Positions 42,089 through 51,204 of a DNA stretch of 64,000 nt are shown in pieces (the first letter of the stretch is position 1; each line of letters begins with the position of its first letter). This stretch comes from Bacteroidia bacterium (GTDB lineage: Bacteria; Bacteroidota; Bacteroidia; B-17B0; Aurantibacillaceae). The DNA lies in assembly GCA_016787785.1 (NCBI GenBank), contig JAEUTO010000004.1, positions 248,001 to 312,000 on the forward strand. Direction: 5' to 3'. A program made the position numbers and the translations under genes. The notes under the pieces are model-generated. The model had not been told where the DNA came from. It searched no databases and saw only the letters and a program-made list of their open reading frames with translations.

Positions 42089-43666
42089 TTATTTTGAGAG
42101 AGTGATTGTAAGATTTTTTTCTGCCTGGTATGAAACCTTATCGAAAATTTCGATAGGATATTTATAATCTTTAAAGCCCGGAGACTCGACAAGAATGGTG
42201 TATTTACCCGGAGGGAGAATAATGATAAAACGGCCAGTTGACGGATTAGGAAGATAATTCCCCACGATCTCATTTGTAATTGTATTGTTAACAGAAATAA
42301 ACGAATCTCTGAATTCAATTTTATCTAACGAATCTTTAGCCGCTAATTCACCAATTAAAACAGTGTAATCCATTTCAACATCGTTGAACGAAACGCGGTA
42401 AATATCAAAATCACCATTACCACCGCCGCGTAAAGAACTTACGTAACCGTAACGTCCGTTCTTTGAAATTCTAAAATTAAGATCGTCGTACGACGTGTTT
42501 AGTGGGTAGCCCATGTTTTTTACGTCACCGTCAAAAGAAGTTCCTTCTTCGTTAACCGAAACTTTAAAAATATCGTAACCACCCATACTACTATGGCCCT
42601 TGCTACTGAAATATAAAATATTTGCCGCAGGAGAAAGGTTTGGAAAATCTTCATCAAATGGTGTATTGATCTTTGGTCCTAAATTTTTTGCTTCGCTCCA
42701 TTTACCGTTTGGTAATTTTAAACAACTGTAAAGATCTGTTCCACCAAAACCACCTTTGCGGTTGCTTGCAAAATAAATAAGTTTACCCTCGTTGTCCATG
42801 GTTGCTGCAATTACGTCGCCACTTCCATTTATAGTTGGGGGTAGCTCTTCTAATTTAGAGAACAATCCACCGGGCAATAATGTTGAGAGATATAATTTTC
42901 CTTTGCCGGTTAAACTTGGTTTGTTTATCAGTAAAATGTTTCCTTTTGCATTCATACCAATAACTTCTTCTACAGAATTACCGGTGCAAATTGGTTTGCC
43001 AATAACTTCGGCTGTGGCATATTCACCATTAATAACTTTTGTAATGTAAATTGAATTTAAAAAAGTACCGTTCAATGTTTTTGTCACCTCTTTATCTAAT
43101 GGGCGTTTAGAGTTAAACACCATATAAGCTTCGTTCTCATTTACAAAAGGATAGTAATCCGCAAAAGGCGAGTTAACTGTTTTGCCAAGATTTTGAAAAA
43201 CTACATCAATAGGAAATTTAATTAACTCTTTAGCATTGATGCAATGTTGGATTTGTTGATCGGCCTCTTTCAAATTTGACTCGCTGCCTTTACCATTCTT
43301 CTGAAATTTTTCAAATGCGGCTATGGCCTCGTCAAACCTGTTTGCATATTGATAAGATCTGCCCAACAAATAATCTGCGTTAGGGTTGTGTTTTTCGCTA
43401 CGAACAACATTTTCTAAATAAGGAACTGCTTTTGCTTTGTTGATGTTTGTATTTAAATAACAAACGGCAGTATTGTAATTATAATTCTCGTTCTTTGGGT
43501 CGATAGCTACTAATTGTAAAAAATCTTCAAGCGCCTCTTCATAATCTTCTACTTTTAATCTGGCTTCACCTTCGGTAACCAAAGCTTTAACATCTTTATC
43601 TTTTTGCGCGAAATTTTTCGTGCAGGTGAAAATTAAAAATAATATGACAAATTTTTTAAAATGCAT
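42089..43666 (-). CDS. TPR / PD40 beta-propeller protein, PorE-like without OmpA domain
   Basis: 525 aa with a signal peptide (MHFKKFVILFLIFTCTKNFA). TPR repeats cover about 25-140 (AVCYLNTNINKAKAVPYLEN, LGRSYQYANRFDEAIAAF), a WD40-like PD40 propeller about 150-420 (NILYFSSKGHSSMGGYDIFK and similar blades), and a carboxypeptidase-regulatory-like beta domain about 450-525. This is the order of PorE (T9SS) minus its C-terminal OmpA peptidoglycan domain. It is probably periplasmic or outer-membrane associated. In the thiolase operon. Confidence 0.84.
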   Translation of the reverse strand: MHFKKFVILFLIFTCTKNFAQKDKDVKALVTEGEARLKVEDYEEALEDFLQLVAIDPKNENYNYNTAVCYLNTNINKAKAVPYLENVVRSEKHNPNADYLLGRSYQYANRFDEAIAAFEKFQKNGKGSESNLKEADQQIQHCINAKELIKFPIDVVFQNLGKTVNSPFADYYPFVNENEAYMVFNSKRPLDKEVTKTLNGTFLNSIYITKVINGEYATAEVIGKPICTGNSVEEVIGMNAKGNILLINKPSLTGKGKLYLSTLLPGGLFSKLEELPPTINGSGDVIAATMDNEGKLIYFASNRKGGFGGTDLYSCLKLPNGKWSEAKNLGPKINTPFDEDFPNLSPAANILYFSSKGHSSMGGYDIFKVSVNEEGTSFDGDVKNMGYPLNTSYDDLNFRISKNGRYGYVSSLRGGGNGDFDIYRVSFNDVEMDYTVLIGELAAKDSLDKIEFRDSFISVNNTITNEIVGNYLPNPSTGRFIIILPPGKYTILVESPGFKDYKYPIEIFDKVSYQAEKNLTITLSK

Positions 43667-43684
43667 TTTATTTATTTTTGATCT

Positions 43685-44890
43685 TTAACAACGTTCAATT
43701 ATTACAGCATATCCCTGGCCAACACCAATACACATAGTTACCAAAGCAAATTTTTTATTGTGTAATTGAAGATCTATAGCTGCCGAATTTAAAATACGCG
43801 CGCCACTCATTCCTAACGGATGACCAATTGCAATTGCACCGCCATTAATATTAATTCGCTCGTCGTTATCTGCTAATCCCCATGTGCGAGTACAAGCTAA
43901 ACCCTGCGCAGCAAATGCTTCATTCAATTCAATAAGATCAATATCTTTAAACGTTAAACCCGCACGCTTTAATGCTTTGTTGGCCGCTTCAACCGGACCA
44001 ATACCCATAATGCGCGGCTCTACACCAACAACAGCACTTGAAACAATTCTTGCCAAAGGCTTTAAATTATTTTTCTTCATTCCTTCTTCACTTGCTAGTA
44101 ATAGTGCAGCGGCTCCATCATTTAATCCGCTGGCATTTCCCGCTGTAACCGTACCATCTTTTTTAAATGAGGGCTTTAAATTAGATAAACCTTCAAGTGT
44201 GGTTTTTGTTTTAGCGAATTCATCTTTTGAGAAAATAATTGGATCACCTTTTTTTTGCGGGATCTCTAAAGCAACTATTTCTTTCTCGAAACGTTTATTT
44301 TCTGATGCCTTTGCAAATTTTTGCTGGCTCCAAAAAGCAAATTTATCCTGATCTGCACGATTGATGTTATATTTTTCGGCTACATTCTCTGCAGTTTCGC
44401 CCATAGCATCAACGCCAAACAATTGTTTCATTTTTGGATTGATAAAACGCCATCCAAAACTACTGTCAAATAATTGTTGATCGCGCCCAAAAGCAGATGA
44501 GGCTTTACTCATTACCAAAGGGCCGCGTGTCATATTCTCAACACCACCCGATATCATTAATTCTTCATCGCCAACTTGTATTGCTCTTGCTGCATCAATG
44601 CTTGCGCTTAGTCCGCTTGCACATAAACGGTTAACGGTTTGGCCCGGCACTGTGATTGGTAAACCGGCTAATAACGCTGCCATGCGTGCAACGTTGCGGT
44701 TATCTTCGCCTGCCTGATTAGCGCACCCTAAAATAACATCGCCAACAGAATTAAAATTAACTGCCGGGTTTTTTTTCATTAACTCTTTTAAAACAAAAGC
44801 GGCGAGGTCATCAGTTCTTACTGTTGATAAAGTACCACCAAAATTTCCGATAGCTGTTCTAACCCCGTTAATTATATAAGCCTGTTGCAT
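43685..44890 (-). CDS. Acetyl-CoA C-acyltransferase (thiolase)
   Basis: Cleaves or forms 3-ketoacyl-CoA, probably in fatty-acid beta-oxidation. 401 aa. Active-site Cys90 in NRLCASGLS, the GNASGLNDGAAALLLASEE segment (about 250-268), the NEAFAAQGLACTR motif, GGAIAIGHPLGMSG with the catalytic His, and the final Cys in MCIGVGQG are all present. First gene of the 44.9-39.8 kb operon; its start is 93 bases from the divergent tail-fibre-like gene. The chain-length preference cannot be read. Confidence 0.93.
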   Translation of the reverse strand: MQQAYIINGVRTAIGNFGGTLSTVRTDDLAAFVLKELMKKNPAVNFNSVGDVILGCANQAGEDNRNVARMAALLAGLPITVPGQTVNRLCASGLSASIDAARAIQVGDEELMISGGVENMTRGPLVMSKASSAFGRDQQLFDSSFGWRFINPKMKQLFGVDAMGETAENVAEKYNINRADQDKFAFWSQQKFAKASENKRFEKEIVALEIPQKKGDPIIFSKDEFAKTKTTLEGLSNLKPSFKKDGTVTAGNASGLNDGAAALLLASEEGMKKNNLKPLARIVSSAVVGVEPRIMGIGPVEAANKALKRAGLTFKDIDLIELNEAFAAQGLACTRTWGLADNDERININGGAIAIGHPLGMSGARILNSAAIDLQLHNKKFALVTMCIGVGQGYAVIIERC

Positions 44891-44983
44891 AAAATAAACT
44901 ACGTTTTAAGATAGTAAATGTAATTATATTATTGTTTTAATTATGAAAAAATTGGGTTATATTTACTTAAAAGAAACAACGAA

Positions 44984-47053
44984 ATGAGAAAATTTAGCAT
45001 TATTCTTTTAGTTTTAATAAACACTACTTTTTTTGCACAAACTGCAGCGCCGCAGTTAATTAACTATCAGGGTGTGGCAAGAGATGCGTCGGGTAACCCA
45101 ATTATTGGGCCAATAGGAGTAAGATTTCACATACACCAATCAACACCAACCGGAAGTATAGTTTTTACGGAGGTGCATTCGCCAACAACTAATGCTTACG
45201 GTATATTTAATGTTAAGATAGGATCAAACAATCCATCACAATTTACTTCAATAACCTGGGGGACAGATGATTATTTTTTAGAAGTTCAGATGGATCCTAC
45301 AGGGGCAACATCATATTCGTCAATTGGTAACCAACAATTAGTAAGCGTGCCTTATGCTTTATATGCTAAGAACGCCGGTAACTCTGCTTCATATAATGCG
45401 GGTTCAAATGTAACGTTTACCGGTCCGGCAAATAATCCAACAATTAATTCCAACCCGAATTTAAGTTTATCAGGAAATGTTTTGAGTATCAGTGGATCTG
45501 GTTCTCCGGTTACTTTGCCAAGCTATTTAGCAGGTTCCAATGTAACGCTTACCCCATCGGGGAGTAATTATATTATCAATGCCGCGGGAGCAGCAACATC
45601 TACTGTCTTACCCTATAGCTTAACTGTAAACTCACCGCATAACGTAACGGCCGGGCCATCGGCAAGTTTAACAATTGTTGCACCAAACATTTCAGTAACG
45701 GGCGGTGGCGCTACTGTAACCGGAAATGTGTTGCCAAATTATTCCATTAATATTCCAACAGTTGTAGTAACGCCAACTACGGGTGGTTTAATTTTTACGC
45801 AAAACGGAAATACTTCCACAGTTGCAGTTGGTGGCAATGGTCAATGGACAAATACCGGACCAATAGTTCATTTAGTTACAGGTTCAAATAATGTTGGTAT
45901 TGGTACAACTAATTCTACCGCTAAATTAACGGTAACAACAAACATAGCAATAGATGCTATTTTAGCTCAATCTGCCGGAGCAAATGGCATATTAGCTCAA
46001 AGTGTTTCAAGTGGCACTGCCGATGCAGGTGTTTATGGTACTAATAACGGAGCGGGTTTTGGTTTGCGTGGTGAAACAATTAGCACAAATACCAACGTTG
46101 CCGCAGTACTTGGGGTTAATAATGGAACAGGCGGTGGTAATGGAATAATTGGCATAACTAATTCCTCAAACCCTTCATCAAATGGTGTATATGGAAGAAA
46201 TAATAATGTTGGTGCTGGAGTTTCTGGAGAGAATTTGCAGGGAACAAGTTCTATTGCCGCTCACGGTGTAAAAGGCGTAACTAATAGCACCGGTGCACAA
46301 GCGGCAGGAGTGTTTGGCGAAAATAAAAATATTGGTGCCGGTGTTTACGGTATAAATAATTATACTCTATCAGCTAATTCAAACGCCCATGGTGTATATG
46401 GTAAAACAAGTAATTCTGATGTAGCAGCTGCAGGCGTTTACGGCATTAATAGCGGCATAGGAAATGGCGTGTTTGGGCAAACTGGCTCGGCGGCTACAAA
46501 TGCATATGGCGTTTACGGAAAAAGTGTTGGCAGCGGTGATGGTGTGCACGGCGAAACGAGTTCGCCAAACGTTACAGTGGCTGGGGTTAGTGGATTAAAT
46601 ACCGGAACGGGTGTTGCGTTAAAAGGAAGTCTGCCTTCAGCTTCTGTTGCAGGTTCTTCAAATGTTGCGATGTTGTTAGAGAATGGCCACATAAAAGCAA
46701 CCAGTACAGCAAATGCAATAAGTTCGTTTAGTGTTTCATTCAGCCTCTCAGCAACACATAACATTGTACCCAATGCAGGAAACAATGATGTAAGAGGTGT
46801 TGTAACCTATACCACTAATCAAACAGCCCCGGCGCCGGCTGGCACTTACGTAAATATCAATACAACATTTAGTAAGATCTATAGCTCGCCACCGGTTGTT
46901 GTAATAAGTTGTATGAATGCTAATTTACAGGGATGGGAACTACAGCTGGCCCAGATAAATAGTTCGTTCTTTGCTGTGAGGGCTGTAAATAACAGTGGCG
47001 GCCCTGCTTCGCCTCCTGCTAATATTACTTTTTCATATATAGTGATCGAATAA
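44984..47053 (+). CDS. Secreted tail-fibre-like protein with GVYG repeats
   Basis: 689 aa with a signal peptide (MRKFSIILLVLINTTFFAQ). The N-terminal domain (about 20-135, LINYQGVARDASGNPIIGPI ... SVPYALYAKNA) is widespread in Bacteroidota extracellular proteins. Residues about 330-560 carry many units ending GVYG, GVFG or GVSG every 18-22 residues (for example AAGVYGINSGIGNGVFG), a beta-solenoid-type repeat like that of phage tail fibres. A C-terminal H-type-like beta domain (about 580-689) follows. No T9SS sorting domain is seen. It could be an adhesin. Ends convergent to the His-rich gene (4-base gap). Confidence 0.8.
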   Translation: MRKFSIILLVLINTTFFAQTAAPQLINYQGVARDASGNPIIGPIGVRFHIHQSTPTGSIVFTEVHSPTTNAYGIFNVKIGSNNPSQFTSITWGTDDYFLEVQMDPTGATSYSSIGNQQLVSVPYALYAKNAGNSASYNAGSNVTFTGPANNPTINSNPNLSLSGNVLSISGSGSPVTLPSYLAGSNVTLTPSGSNYIINAAGAATSTVLPYSLTVNSPHNVTAGPSASLTIVAPNISVTGGGATVTGNVLPNYSINIPTVVVTPTTGGLIFTQNGNTSTVAVGGNGQWTNTGPIVHLVTGSNNVGIGTTNSTAKLTVTTNIAIDAILAQSAGANGILAQSVSSGTADAGVYGTNNGAGFGLRGETISTNTNVAAVLGVNNGTGGGNGIIGITNSSNPSSNGVYGRNNNVGAGVSGENLQGTSSIAAHGVKGVTNSTGAQAAGVFGENKNIGAGVYGINNYTLSANSNAHGVYGKTSNSDVAAAGVYGINSGIGNGVFGQTGSAATNAYGVYGKSVGSGDGVHGETSSPNVTVAGVSGLNTGTGVALKGSLPSASVAGSSNVAMLLENGHIKATSTANAISSFSVSFSLSATHNIVPNAGNNDVRGVVTYTTNQTAPAPAGTYVNINTTFSKIYSSPPVVVISCMNANLQGWELQLAQINSSFFAVRAVNNSGGPASPPANITFSYIVIE

Positions 47054-47057
47054 TTTT

Positions 47058-47480
47058 TTAGTCGGGTTTTATTTCTTCTTTATGTTTGCTGTTATTCGTA
47101 TAAACTTCATCCACATCATCTTCGTCCTCTTTTAACTCTACATTTTTTTCCTTCTCTAAATTTACATTTACAATAACTGCGGGAGCTGTTGGTTGCGATA
47201 TCCAGGCACCACCATTATAAAACACGTAATGATTCCTCCAGTTATCCCAGTAAAAATTATATCTTGGAAAATAAACCCAACGGCGACTGTATGCATACTT
47301 TGGGCGCCAGTGCGGATGATACACTACTACTTTAGCAGGCCGGTAATGGCTGCGCTTAACAACAACAACTTTTTTATTGCCGTGATGATGATGATGACCA
47401 TGGCCTTTACCTTTTTGACCAAAAAATGCTGTACTAATAAATAAAGATAAAATAATGGCGATGAATTTAATTGCTTTCAT
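47058..47480 (-). CDS. Secreted histidine-rich protein
   Basis: 140 aa with a signal peptide ending near FFGQ. The mature part opens with KGKGHGHHHHHGNKK, a strong metal-binding tract, and continues with aromatic/Arg-rich HPHWRPKYAYSRRWVYFPRY and an acidic tail (ELKEDEDDVDEVY). No family is assigned. It could bind nickel, zinc or copper in the periplasm. Last gene of the TonB receptor-PduO-PaaI run, which fits metal or cofactor handling but proves nothing. Confidence 0.72.
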   Translation of the reverse strand: MKAIKFIAIILSLFISTAFFGQKGKGHGHHHHHGNKKVVVVKRSHYRPAKVVVYHPHWRPKYAYSRRWVYFPRYNFYWDNWRNHYVFYNGGAWISQPTAPAVIVNVNLEKEKNVELKEDEDDVDEVYTNNSKHKEEIKPD

Positions 47481-47530
47481 ACGTAGTTTTTATTGTAAGA
47501 CAACAAAAGCAGGAAAAGGTTTAACCGGTA

Positions 47531-47941
47531 TTACCAGCTTTTAGATGTTTTATAAACGATACCTTTAAAAAGCGCAACAATTTTTGTTGGATCGTTCTTT
47601 AAGAATATAGATATTTTGTAATGCCCTAATTTTTCGGTTTCAGTTTCACAAAAACCATCTGCAACTATTTCATCATTTTCTTTTAAGCTAATAATGTGTG
47701 AAATGGAAGTTTCTATACTAACACTTTTTCTGCCTTTGGAGTTAGAAGCAAATGCTAACGCGCTATCTGCCAAAGAATAGGTAATGCCGCCATGTGCAAT
47801 TCCAAAGCCATTTAGCATATCTTTTCTAACAATTAAACTTAGTTTGCAGGCGCCTTCTTTTTGTTCTAAAATTTTAATTCCTAACCATTGACTAAAAAGA
47901 TCGTTTTTCATCATGGTATTTACAATTTCAGAATGATCCAT
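47531..47941 (-). CDS. PaaI-like hotdog thioesterase
   Basis: 136 aa, with the hotdog core GFGIAHGGITYSLADSALAF (about 47-66), which contains the HGG active-site loop and catalytic Asp. The C-terminal strand HYKISIFLKNDPTKIVALFK fits. PaaI-type enzymes hydrolyse aromatic or aliphatic acyl-CoA. It lies 5 bases after the adenosyltransferase gene. The nearby thiolase at 43.7-44.9 kb is on the same strand but in a different unit. Confidence 0.88.
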   Translation of the reverse strand: MDHSEIVNTMMKNDLFSQWLGIKILEQKEGACKLSLIVRKDMLNGFGIAHGGITYSLADSALAFASNSKGRKSVSIETSISHIISLKENDEIVADGFCETETEKLGHYKISIFLKNDPTKIVALFKGIVYKTSKSW

Positions 47942-47946
47942 AAGAA

Positions 47947-48501
47947 TTACATTTTTGCTTTCCAGGGAATTTCGTTCGCTTTTTTATCAAAGGTTATCCA
48001 GCGCGATAACATGAATAGATAATCAGACAAACGATTTAAATATTTTGCATGGATCTCTTCTACTTTTTCGTTCTCCGCCAGGCGCAACACTGCTCTCTCG
48101 GCTCTGCGACAAACACAGCGGGCAATATGACAATAAGAAACATGAACGTGGCCGCCCGGTAAAACAAAAGATCTCATTTCGGGTACTTGTTCGTTAATTG
48201 TATCAATGGCTTTTTCTAATGCAATAACATCTTCTTCGAAGATCGGAGGTAATTGCATTTTACTTTTTTCAGGATCGGCTGCAAGATGCGAGCCAATTGT
48301 AAAAAGCCTATCTTGTATAGAAATTAAGAGATCAAAGGTAGTTTTGTCTTCAATAACATCGCGCAATAAACCTATGTGCGAGTTTAACTCATCAACTGTT
48401 CCGTATGCCTCGATCCTTACATGTTGCTTTGGAAGTCTTGTGCCGCCAATTAAGGAGGTTTGTCCTTTATCGCCGGTTTTTGTGTAGATCTTAAAAGCCA
48501 T
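47947..48501 (-). CDS. PduO-type cob(I)alamin adenosyltransferase
   Basis: Makes adenosylcobalamin by transferring the adenosyl group of ATP. 184 aa. The PduO signature is clear: KIYTKTGDKGQTSLIGGTRL (about 4-23, ATP loop), VDELNSHIGLLRDV, and the helix RCVCRRAERAVLR (about 137-149). It sits 10 bases after the TonB receptor gene, so vitamin B12 uptake by that receptor is a tempting link, although the receptor has a SusC-like regulatory domain rather than a BtuB layout. Confidence 0.93.
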   Translation of the reverse strand: MAFKIYTKTGDKGQTSLIGGTRLPKQHVRIEAYGTVDELNSHIGLLRDVIEDKTTFDLLISIQDRLFTIGSHLAADPEKSKMQLPPIFEEDVIALEKAIDTINEQVPEMRSFVLPGGHVHVSYCHIARCVCRRAERAVLRLAENEKVEEIHAKYLNRLSDYLFMLSRWITFDKKANEIPWKAKM

Positions 48502-48511
48502 GTGTTGCTAT

Positions 48512-50878
48512 TTAAAAAGTAAGACTTAAATTAATATTTGGCATTATCGGCAATTGGTTAATGCGAGAGAAAGTAAAACGGTCAACATAAAAAATATTTT
48601 CGCGGTTATAAATATTTGTTGCTCCTGCGTTAATTTCAAAAGTTGTTTTTTCGCTCCAGTTATATTTATATTTTATACCAATATCAAAACGGTGATAATC
48701 CGGCAAACGCCCACCATTTAAGGTGCCGGGAATGTAGTTTAATGTACCGTTAGCAGTGTTTAAATTGTAATTAATATTACCCGCAGGGTTTAACTGATTA
48801 ATAAAACCTTGTGTTTGCGTAAAAGGAAAACCTGTACCGTAATTCCAACGGGCGTTAACTTCCCATTGCTTCTTTTTACCAAAATTGTAAGATGATACTA
48901 AATTTACATTATGGCGGCGATCAAAATTTGGTGGATAATTCGTTACAACACCGCTTGCATTATTTCCGATCCAACGGTCGTTAAATGTAAGTGAGTATAC
49001 TGCCCAAAAGTAAAAACGTTTTTTGTCGTATTTTAAAACTACGTCAAACCCACGTCCACGGCCTTGTTCTATCACAAAATTCTTTTTGTATTCATCTGGG
49101 CGGTAGGCATTAACATCATTATCATCAAAAATTTTCTCGCGGTTAACATTAATTACCTGGTTAAAATTCTTTTGGTAAACCTCCACATTCAATTCAAAAT
49201 GTTTAAAAAGATCAAATTCAAATCCACCAACTATGTGCGTGGCTTTTTGAACAGAAGAGTTAACGGTTTTAGTGGCACCTTTGTAATCGATATATGTTTT
49301 AGAGATCTGATCGTTCTCAGGCGAGTTAATAAAACCGTAAAACAGATTTACAATATCCCTATCGCTATTTGCACTTAAAAGTGTTTGGCTATATAATCCA
49401 CCCGCACCTTTAAAACGTATTTTTGGTGTGACATTTACCTTAATAGACGCACGAGGTTCAGGAGAGAATACGGCAAGTGTTGCATAATACTGTAAACGAA
49501 TGCTCGGTTCAAAAACAATGCGTTTCTTCTTATCAATGAATTTATGTTTTAAAAAGCCGGCAACATCAATTGTAGAACGACTCATTTTTATTACCGCGTA
49601 ATAAGGGTTTTGAATTTCGTAATTGGTATTTGTAATAACGCCTTCAAAGCCAAACCTTAATTCCTGACGACCAATGAATTTTACAAAATTAAAACCCGTG
49701 TTAACACCGCTCACGTCGCTTTTTTTAGAATCGGTTTCAAGTGTAGGGTTCTTAAAATTTACATTGTATTTTGAGTAGGCAAAAACACCTTCAATTAATA
49801 AATTACTTGATTGCGGTACAAGTACAAAATTTGTTCCAACGCCGGTGTTTTTCCAATCAAAAGAAGCCGTTTCGCTATAATTTACCTTATCGCTAAAGTT
49901 AAAGCCAAACATACTGAATTTACTTCCACCCGTTGAATTAATAGAGGCTTTGCCATAAAGATCGGTGTAATAAAATGGCAAGCCATTTGGGTTGGCATAT
50001 GAATAAAGTAATTTTGAAGTTTGTGGTAAATAAGAATGTTTTGCAGAAAGTAAAAAAGAAGCGCTTGTATTTCCTTCATCTTTAAGTTTTACAATAGGAC
50101 CCTCTAAGGTTGCTTTAGCACCAAAAGTAGAAGCAGCTATTTTGCCGCTTATGCGTTTTTTATTTCCATCGCGTGTTGTAACATCCATAATAGAAGAGGT
50201 TCTGCCACCGTACTCGGCACCAAAACCAGCGCTGTATACAGATGCATTCTTCATAATATCGTTATCAAAAACAGAGAACAATCCGATAGAGTGAAAAGGA
50301 TTATAAACAATAAGTCCGTCAAGCAATACTTTATTTTGAACAGGTAATCCACCACGTATGTATAATTGCCCGCCCTGGTCACCTGTAAAAATCACACCCG
50401 GTAATACCTGTAAGTATTGAGCAATATCAGGCTCGCCCACAGATGGTAATTTGCTAATAATAATAGGATCAATTTTTTGCACAGCCACAGTGGTGTTCTC
50501 AACTTTATCTACGGCTGTGGTAGAGATCTCGACCTCTTCTAATTTAATACCGCCTTTTACTGAAAAGAATTTTTTTGTAATTACATCGCCAGCTTTAACG
50601 GTGATGGTTTCGCTAATAGTATCAAAATCAAGATTGGTTACAATGATCTTATATTCTCCCGGTGGCACACGCGTAATGGTAAAGAATCCATTAAGATCGG
50701 TATTTGCGCCAATGGTAGTGCCTTTAAAATAAACATTACTAAAGGGTACTGGCTCGCCATTTGCTTTATCGTAAACAAAACCTTTCACAAGACCTGTTGT
50801 TTGAGAAAAAACACCAAAAGCCGATAGAAAGAAAATAACTAAAAGGTTTATTTTTTTAAGATGTTTGATATGCGCCAT
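48512..50878 (-). CDS. TonB-dependent receptor with regulatory-like N-terminal domain
   Basis: A 788-aa outer-membrane transporter with a signal peptide (to about 28, VFSQ). Residues 30-115 are a CarboxypepD_reg-like domain (GFVYDKANGEPVPFSNVYFK, YKIIVTNLDFDTIS), then a TonB plug (about 140-235, GEPDIAQYLQVLPGVIF and GQLYIRGGLPVQNK), then a 22-strand-type barrel ending FSRINQLPIMPNINLSLTF. Substrate unknown; co-location with cobalamin adenosyltransferase hints at a corrinoid. First gene of a four-gene run ending at 47058. No TonB box is clearly visible. Confidence 0.9.
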   Translation of the reverse strand: MAHIKHLKKINLLVIFFLSAFGVFSQTTGLVKGFVYDKANGEPVPFSNVYFKGTTIGANTDLNGFFTITRVPPGEYKIIVTNLDFDTISETITVKAGDVITKKFFSVKGGIKLEEVEISTTAVDKVENTTVAVQKIDPIIISKLPSVGEPDIAQYLQVLPGVIFTGDQGGQLYIRGGLPVQNKVLLDGLIVYNPFHSIGLFSVFDNDIMKNASVYSAGFGAEYGGRTSSIMDVTTRDGNKKRISGKIAASTFGAKATLEGPIVKLKDEGNTSASFLLSAKHSYLPQTSKLLYSYANPNGLPFYYTDLYGKASINSTGGSKFSMFGFNFSDKVNYSETASFDWKNTGVGTNFVLVPQSSNLLIEGVFAYSKYNVNFKNPTLETDSKKSDVSGVNTGFNFVKFIGRQELRFGFEGVITNTNYEIQNPYYAVIKMSRSTIDVAGFLKHKFIDKKKRIVFEPSIRLQYYATLAVFSPEPRASIKVNVTPKIRFKGAGGLYSQTLLSANSDRDIVNLFYGFINSPENDQISKTYIDYKGATKTVNSSVQKATHIVGGFEFDLFKHFELNVEVYQKNFNQVINVNREKIFDDNDVNAYRPDEYKKNFVIEQGRGRGFDVVLKYDKKRFYFWAVYSLTFNDRWIGNNASGVVTNYPPNFDRRHNVNLVSSYNFGKKKQWEVNARWNYGTGFPFTQTQGFINQLNPAGNINYNLNTANGTLNYIPGTLNGGRLPDYHRFDIGIKYKYNWSEKTTFEINAGATNIYNRENIFYVDRFTFSRINQLPIMPNINLSLTF

Positions 50879-51204
50879 AAATAAGTTCCGTTTTAAAGCA
50901 AAATTAGATCGTAAATGTAATTAATATTAAGTTAAGGTAATGACCATCAATGAGTTTTTTGATAAGTGGTAGAATTAGCCATTTGACCTGCAAATCTTAC
51001 ATCCGTATGTTTTTTTCACTGAAATTAACATTAGGGATAAAACGGTTAATTACATTTGGTAAATGGTTTTGAAACAGGAGCCTCTTTGGTTTAAAAAGCC
51101 AAAAATAGCACTTTGTCTAAATCATTTTAAATTTTATTAACTTTTGAGCGTAAAAACTTGATTAAACAAAAAAATTGATTTACATTTAATTAAAATTACA
51201 GAGT
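50879..51204. other. Gap between divergent TonB receptor and T9SS protein genes
   Basis: About 325 bases of AT-rich DNA without a gene. A TACATTTG -7-type box is at about 51052, without a clear partner. The best rightward promoter is TTG at 51158-51160, a 20-nt spacer and TACATTTA at 51181-51188, 16 bases before the ATG at 51205. No notable inverted repeats or operators were seen. Confidence 0.5.
51158..51188 (+). promoter_or_regulatory. Weak promoter match of the 864-aa T9SS gene
   Basis: TTG (51158-51160), a 20-nt spacer, TACATTTA (51181-51188), which departs from TAnnTTTG at the last base. The leader would be only about 10 nt. Confidence 0.3.
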
